From an uncultured Flavobacteriales bacterium (GTDB taxonomy: Bacteria > Bacteroidota > Bacteroidia > Flavobacteriales > Crocinitomicaceae), in contig CAMLIF010000145.1 in the NCBI GenBank assembly GCA_946479985.1, positions 1 through 8,040 of the forward strand: a stretch of 8,040 nucleotides of DNA, in the 5' to 3' direction. Under the pieces are notes generated by a model, which did not search any database, had not been told where the DNA came from, and saw only the letters and a list, made by a program, of their open reading frames with translations. Each line of letters starts with the position of its first letter. Within the stretch, counting starts at the first letter, position 1. The translations under genes were made by a program, and so were the position numbers. Of this stretch, positions 5,109-8,040 are shown piece by piece.

Positions 5109-5681
5109 TTATTCTGATTTATCAAGAACAGCAGATATAACAAAGAAAAACTGTGAATCTGACCACTCAATAAAATCTGCATGTAAACGATGCTTAGATT
5201 TCATTCTCATGGTAATAAACCCGAGTCCTGCACCGCCTTTTTCGGAGATCAATCCATTATTCAGTGTTTCCAGGTAGTATGTTTTCACTTCATCATTATC
5301 CATACTATTCAGACGATCTACATAACTAGAAAGTTTTTCTTTCTCTGAAACTGCAGTGATATTTCCCATCGAAACTTTGAATTTATCCGGGCTTGCACCA
5401 ACGATCAGCATACTGATTTGATCTGGTCCGTATTTTTCCCCATGGAGCAGTACATTCTGAAGACCTTCAACAACAATACTGAAAATTCTTTTGATGATTG
5501 TTTTTTTCGCTCCAGCCGAATAGAGCATTTCTTCCACTTGCTCAGACAAGCGATTAACCAAATCCTGGTTTAAGGCACCAAAATGGGCTACAAAGACTTG
5601 TTGAAAACCATCAGCTTTAAATTGCCTGAGGTTTGCTTCAAGAATGGTTTGTGTATCAATATTCGCTGTTCCGGTTTGCAT
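5109..5681 (-). CDS. SiaB-family (DUF6272-like) GHKL-fold protein kinase
   Basis: 190 residues. Two ATP-binding motifs of the GHKL fold are visible: an N-box in RIFSIVVEGLQNVLLHGE (65-82; Glu72, Gln75, Asn76) and a G-box in EKGGAGLGFITM (147-158). A strand with SMGN lies between them (104-107). Size and motifs fit the SiaB family, soluble proteins related to anti-sigma Ser kinases; in Pseudomonas aeruginosa SiaB phosphorylates the STAS-like SiaC to control a diguanylate cyclase. There is no transmembrane or sensor segment. It starts 47 bp after the adhesin's stop on the same strand, so it may be co-transcribed and could regulate surface attachment or motility. No SiaC (DUF1987) or diguanylate cyclase gene is in the window. 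Family call good; partner and role inferred. Confidence 0.82.
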   Translation of the reverse strand: MQTGTANIDTQTILEANLRQFKADGFQQVFVAHFGALNQDLVNRLSEQVEEMLYSAGAKKTIIKRIFSIVVEGLQNVLLHGEKYGPDQISMLIVGASPDKFKVSMGNITAVSEKEKLSSYVDRLNSMDNDEVKTYYLETLNNGLISEKGGAGLGFITMRMKSKHRLHADFIEWSDSQFFFVISAVLDKSE

Positions 5682-5727
5682 TGAGTATGGAGGTTCGGCT
5701 AAAGTACGAAATGGAAATCATCTAATA

Positions 5728-8040
5728 TTACTCATTGAGCAAATACACATTCCCTTGCAATACTTTGCCATCTACAGTTATTATTTGGTAAAAATAAGTT
5801 CCTTCAACCAACGTCTCACCAGCTTTATCGATTCCTTTCCAATCGTTCAGATAGTTATCAGTTTCAAAAACCAAATTACCCCATCTGTTTTGAACGAACA
5901 ATTTTGTATTTGGTTTCAAATTTTTTATTTCAAATACATCATTTACACCATCATTGTTTCTTGTAACTACATTCGGCACAATTAGTTCACCGTAAACTAC
6001 TATTGTTTTTGTTACTGTGTCTGTACAACCTGATGCGGTTTCAACAATCAAAGTAACCGTATAAGTTCCCTCGGTGGTATACGTATAGTTTGCATTGTTT
6101 CCAAAACCGATTACAGTACTTTCGGTGATCCATTCCCAGTTAGTTGGAACGGCATTAGTTGTAGCATCTGTAAACACGACCAAATCATTCGGAAGAACCA
6201 ATGATGGCGAGATAGTGAAATCTGCAAATGGCATTGGTGTTGTTGTTACAACTATCGGAGTACCTACCGTTTGACAGCCAAATACGTCAATTGCTGTTAA
6301 CGTATATGTTCCTGCACCAATTCCACTCAAATTCAAACTGGTTAAACCGGTTCCTGCCCAGGAATATGTTATTGGTCCGCTGCCTGTTACAATCAAATTA
6401 GAAATAGATCCGTTCATCAATTCACAGCTTGCATTAACAACCGTCAAATTAGCAGCATTGATTACCGGGCCTTGCTGAGATGGAATTGTTACAGTTGCAC
6501 TAGCGGTACACCCACCGTTATCTGTGACAACAATTGTATGATTTCCCGCACTCGTATTTGAAAGATCCAGTGTATTTAAGGAGGTATTAGAATCCCAAAC
6601 ATAGCTGTAAGGCTCTGTTCCGCCGGTAACAACAATGTTTGAAACACCGCCATCCGTTTGAGCACAATGAACAGTATCATACAACACTGCTGCAATACTA
6701 ATTGATGGTCCGGCCAACGAAGGAATGTTTACAGTTGTTGTTGCACTGCAACCAGCATCATCTGTAACAACAAGAGTATGATTTCCAGCCGCTGCATTCG
6801 TCAGATCAATTGTATTTAATGCTGCATTGGAATCCCAAATATAGTCATAAGGTTGTGTTCCGTTAGTTACAACAATATTTGAAACCCCGCCGTCAGACAA
6901 GTTACAACTTGCAGAATCGTATATAATACTTGTAATATCAATTACCGGTCCTGATACTGCAGGAACATTCACCGTTGTTGTTGCGGTACAACCTACATCA
7001 TCGGTAACAACCAAAGTATGATTTCCGGATGTAACATCCGCGAGATCCAGGGTATTCAATGCACTATTCGAATCCCAAACATAGGTGTATGGAAGTGTTC
7101 CACCTGAAACCACTATATCAGAAACTCCACCGTCAGATTGATTACAATGATCCGGATCAAGTGTAACCCCGGTAATATCTATTGAAGGCCCCGGTGCAAT
7201 GCCTACAAAGAAATTTGCTGTAATAGTACAGTTTTGATCATCTGTTACTGTTAGTGTGTAACTTCCATCATCCAGATTAGTATTATCGAGCGTTGGTGAA
7301 CCGTTACTCCAGGTAAACTGAGGATTCACACCACCGCTAATATTCAACCCAACGATTGACCCAACATTTGAAACACAGCCTGAAGGTGTAACAACCATAT
7401 TCGTTGAGTCAATTACCATAGAAGTCGCAACTCCAACAACGAATGGTCCCGCAGCAGCAGGACATCCGAATTGATCCGTAACCAACAAAGCATAGTTTCC
7501 GGACGTTAAATTCAAATGATCTAATGTTGCAGATGGTGATAAATTCCACGAATAGGTTAACCCCGATCCCGTTGCTGTAATACCAGTTATTGATCCATCT
7601 CCACCAGCACATGATTCATTGGTGATAACCATATTCGTTGTATTGATGGATGGTCCTGCCAGGTTTTGAAGAGTGAACGGTCCGGCACTTACGTTACATC
7701 CGTTAGCATCTGAAACAGTTAACGAATAATTTCCAGCCGATAAATTCGCTATATCGAGAGTTGTATACGCACCTCCATTCCAGGAAATGGTATAACCCGG
7801 AAGGCCACCAACAATTTGAATTCCGCTGATGCTTCCGTCTGTTTGGGTACAATGTTCGTCAACATTCACCTGATTAGTTAAATCAAGTGTCGGTCCTGCA
7901 ATATTTGAAATATTCACTGGTCCATAGGTTACTGTACAACCTAAATTATCTGTAACCGTTAAATCATATATTCCAGCAGAAAGTCCGGTATAATTTGCGT
8001 TTGGAGTAGTTGTTCCGTTCCAGCTGTATGTTAGTCCAGT
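5728..8040 (-). CDS. Giant SprB-repeat surface adhesin with PKD and T9SS type-B sorting domain (C-terminal part)
   Basis: The last 770 residues; the frame is open to the window edge, so the N-terminus is missing. Apparent starts inside, such as a GTG at 7917, are ordinary codons. Domain order by residues of the fragment: seven SprB-like repeats of 78-81 residues (1-556) and a final half repeat (557-603), each with a core like Y-x-W-[DN], LDL...AGN-[YH], VTD..GC; a PKD-like domain (604-684, ending TEGTYTVTLIV...SGCTD) in which the usual WxFGDG motif is degenerate; and an 86-residue C-terminal domain (685-770) beginning ELIVPNVVTRNNDGVNDVF, the CHU_C/gliding-motility signature. That domain directs export by the type IX secretion system and surface attachment (type-B CTD). 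SprB-like adhesins drive gliding or attachment. The repeat region is acidic and lacks Lys/Arg entirely. A SiaB-like kinase gene follows. Confidence 0.93.
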   Translation of the reverse strand, partial: TGLTYSWNGTTTPNANYTGLSAGIYDLTVTDNLGCTVTYGPVNISNIAGPTLDLTNQVNVDEHCTQTDGSISGIQIVGGLPGYTISWNGGAYTTLDIANLSAGNYSLTVSDANGCNVSAGPFTLQNLAGPSINTTNMVITNESCAGGDGSITGITATGSGLTYSWNLSPSATLDHLNLTSGNYALLVTDQFGCPAAAGPFVVGVATSMVIDSTNMVVTPSGCVSNVGSIVGLNISGGVNPQFTWSNGSPTLDNTNLDDGSYTLTVTDDQNCTITANFFVGIAPGPSIDITGVTLDPDHCNQSDGGVSDIVVSGGTLPYTYVWDSNSALNTLDLADVTSGNHTLVVTDDVGCTATTTVNVPAVSGPVIDITSIIYDSASCNLSDGGVSNIVVTNGTQPYDYIWDSNAALNTIDLTNAAAGNHTLVVTDDAGCSATTTVNIPSLAGPSISIAAVLYDTVHCAQTDGGVSNIVVTGGTEPYSYVWDSNTSLNTLDLSNTSAGNHTIVVTDNGGCTASATVTIPSQQGPVINAANLTVVNASCELMNGSISNLIVTGSGPITYSWAGTGLTSLNLSGIGAGTYTLTAIDVFGCQTVGTPIVVTTTPMPFADFTISPSLVLPNDLVVFTDATTNAVPTNWEWITESTVIGFGNNANYTYTTEGTYTVTLIVETASGCTDTVTKTIVVYGELIVPNVVTRNNDGVNDVFEIKNLKPNTKLFVQNRWGNLVFETDNYLNDWKGIDKAGETLVEGTYFYQIITVDGKVLQGNVYLLNE
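6232..8040 (-). repeat. Tandem SprB-type repeat array within the adhesin gene
   Basis: Unit boundaries on the minus strand: 8040-7804 (79 codons, incomplete upstream context), 7803-7561 (81), 7560-7324 (79), 7323-7090 (78), 7089-6850 (80), 6849-6610 (80), 6609-6373 (79) and a truncated 6372-6232 (47). The three units between 7089 and 6373 are the most alike: at nucleotide level the marker GTATG falls at 7016-7020, 6776-6780 and 6536-6540, exactly 240 bp apart, and AATCCCAAA recurs at the same phase. The other units are more diverged. Each full unit has two Cys about 28 residues apart. The array probably continues beyond the right edge. Confidence 0.9.

Noticed and set aside
5644..5985. Plus-strand frame of 113 codons
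   Set aside because: It lies opposite the conserved sorting domain of the adhesin and the intergenic gap; no promoter box or recognisable protein.
6373..7089. Regular repeats as a CRISPR array
   Set aside because: The 240-bp period is a coding protein-domain repeat with no short conserved repeat/unique spacer alternation and no cas genes.
5728..7917. Adhesin starting at the GTG at 7917
   Set aside because: The frame continues open through 8040 with a clear further SprB repeat (Y-S-W-N, AG-I-Y, VTDNLGC), so the GTG is an internal valine codon.

Overview
The window looks like a moderately AT-rich chromosome segment of a Bacteroidota bacterium, most likely of the order Flavobacteriales. Three things point there. 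A giant cell-surface protein is built of SprB-type repeats, a PKD domain and a gliding-motility/T9SS type-B C-terminal sorting domain. Bacteroidota-type promoter motifs (TAnnTTTG, once with a TTG 19 bp upstream) precede several genes, and Shine-Dalgarno sequences are absent. The neighbourhood pyrR-pyrB-STAS-rnz, as I recall it, is common in that phylum. A family-level guess (Crocinitomicaceae-like) would be speculation.

Every gene I can support lies on the minus strand, so transcription runs from high to low coordinates. (1) 8040-5728: C-terminal 770 residues of a surface adhesin, N-terminus outside the window. (2) 5681-5109: a GHKL-ATPase-fold, SiaB-like kinase. (3) 5010-3208: a compact cluster of four genes: a 45-residue Cys/Lys-rich protein, a predicted outer-membrane/periplasmic protein, a glycerophosphodiester phosphodiesterase-like lipoprotein starting with TTG, and a SUI1/YciH-type initiation factor. 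The last three are chained by 4-bp start/stop overlaps. (4) 3207-2928: a 280-bp intergenic region with several small symmetric elements. (5) 2927-152: pyrR, pyrB, a STAS-domain anti-sigma-factor antagonist and RNase Z, with pyrR/pyrB overlapping by 20 bp and STAS/rnz by 1 bp. (6) 78-1: the first 26 residues of a TauE/SafE-type membrane transporter.

Functionally this is mostly housekeeping (pyrimidine synthesis, tRNA 3' processing, translation) beside a cell-surface adhesin locus. The kinase-like protein and the canonical STAS protein could be halves of a phosphorylation-controlled partner switch, but they are about 3.7 kb apart and the link is only inference. The most striking directly visible signals are a 677-residue stretch of the adhesin without a single lysine or arginine, an exact 240-bp repeat period in part of that gene, and a Cys-rich 45-residue gene that is easy to miss. 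I see no mobile element, CRISPR array, tRNA or rRNA. I found no clear new defence or biosynthetic system.
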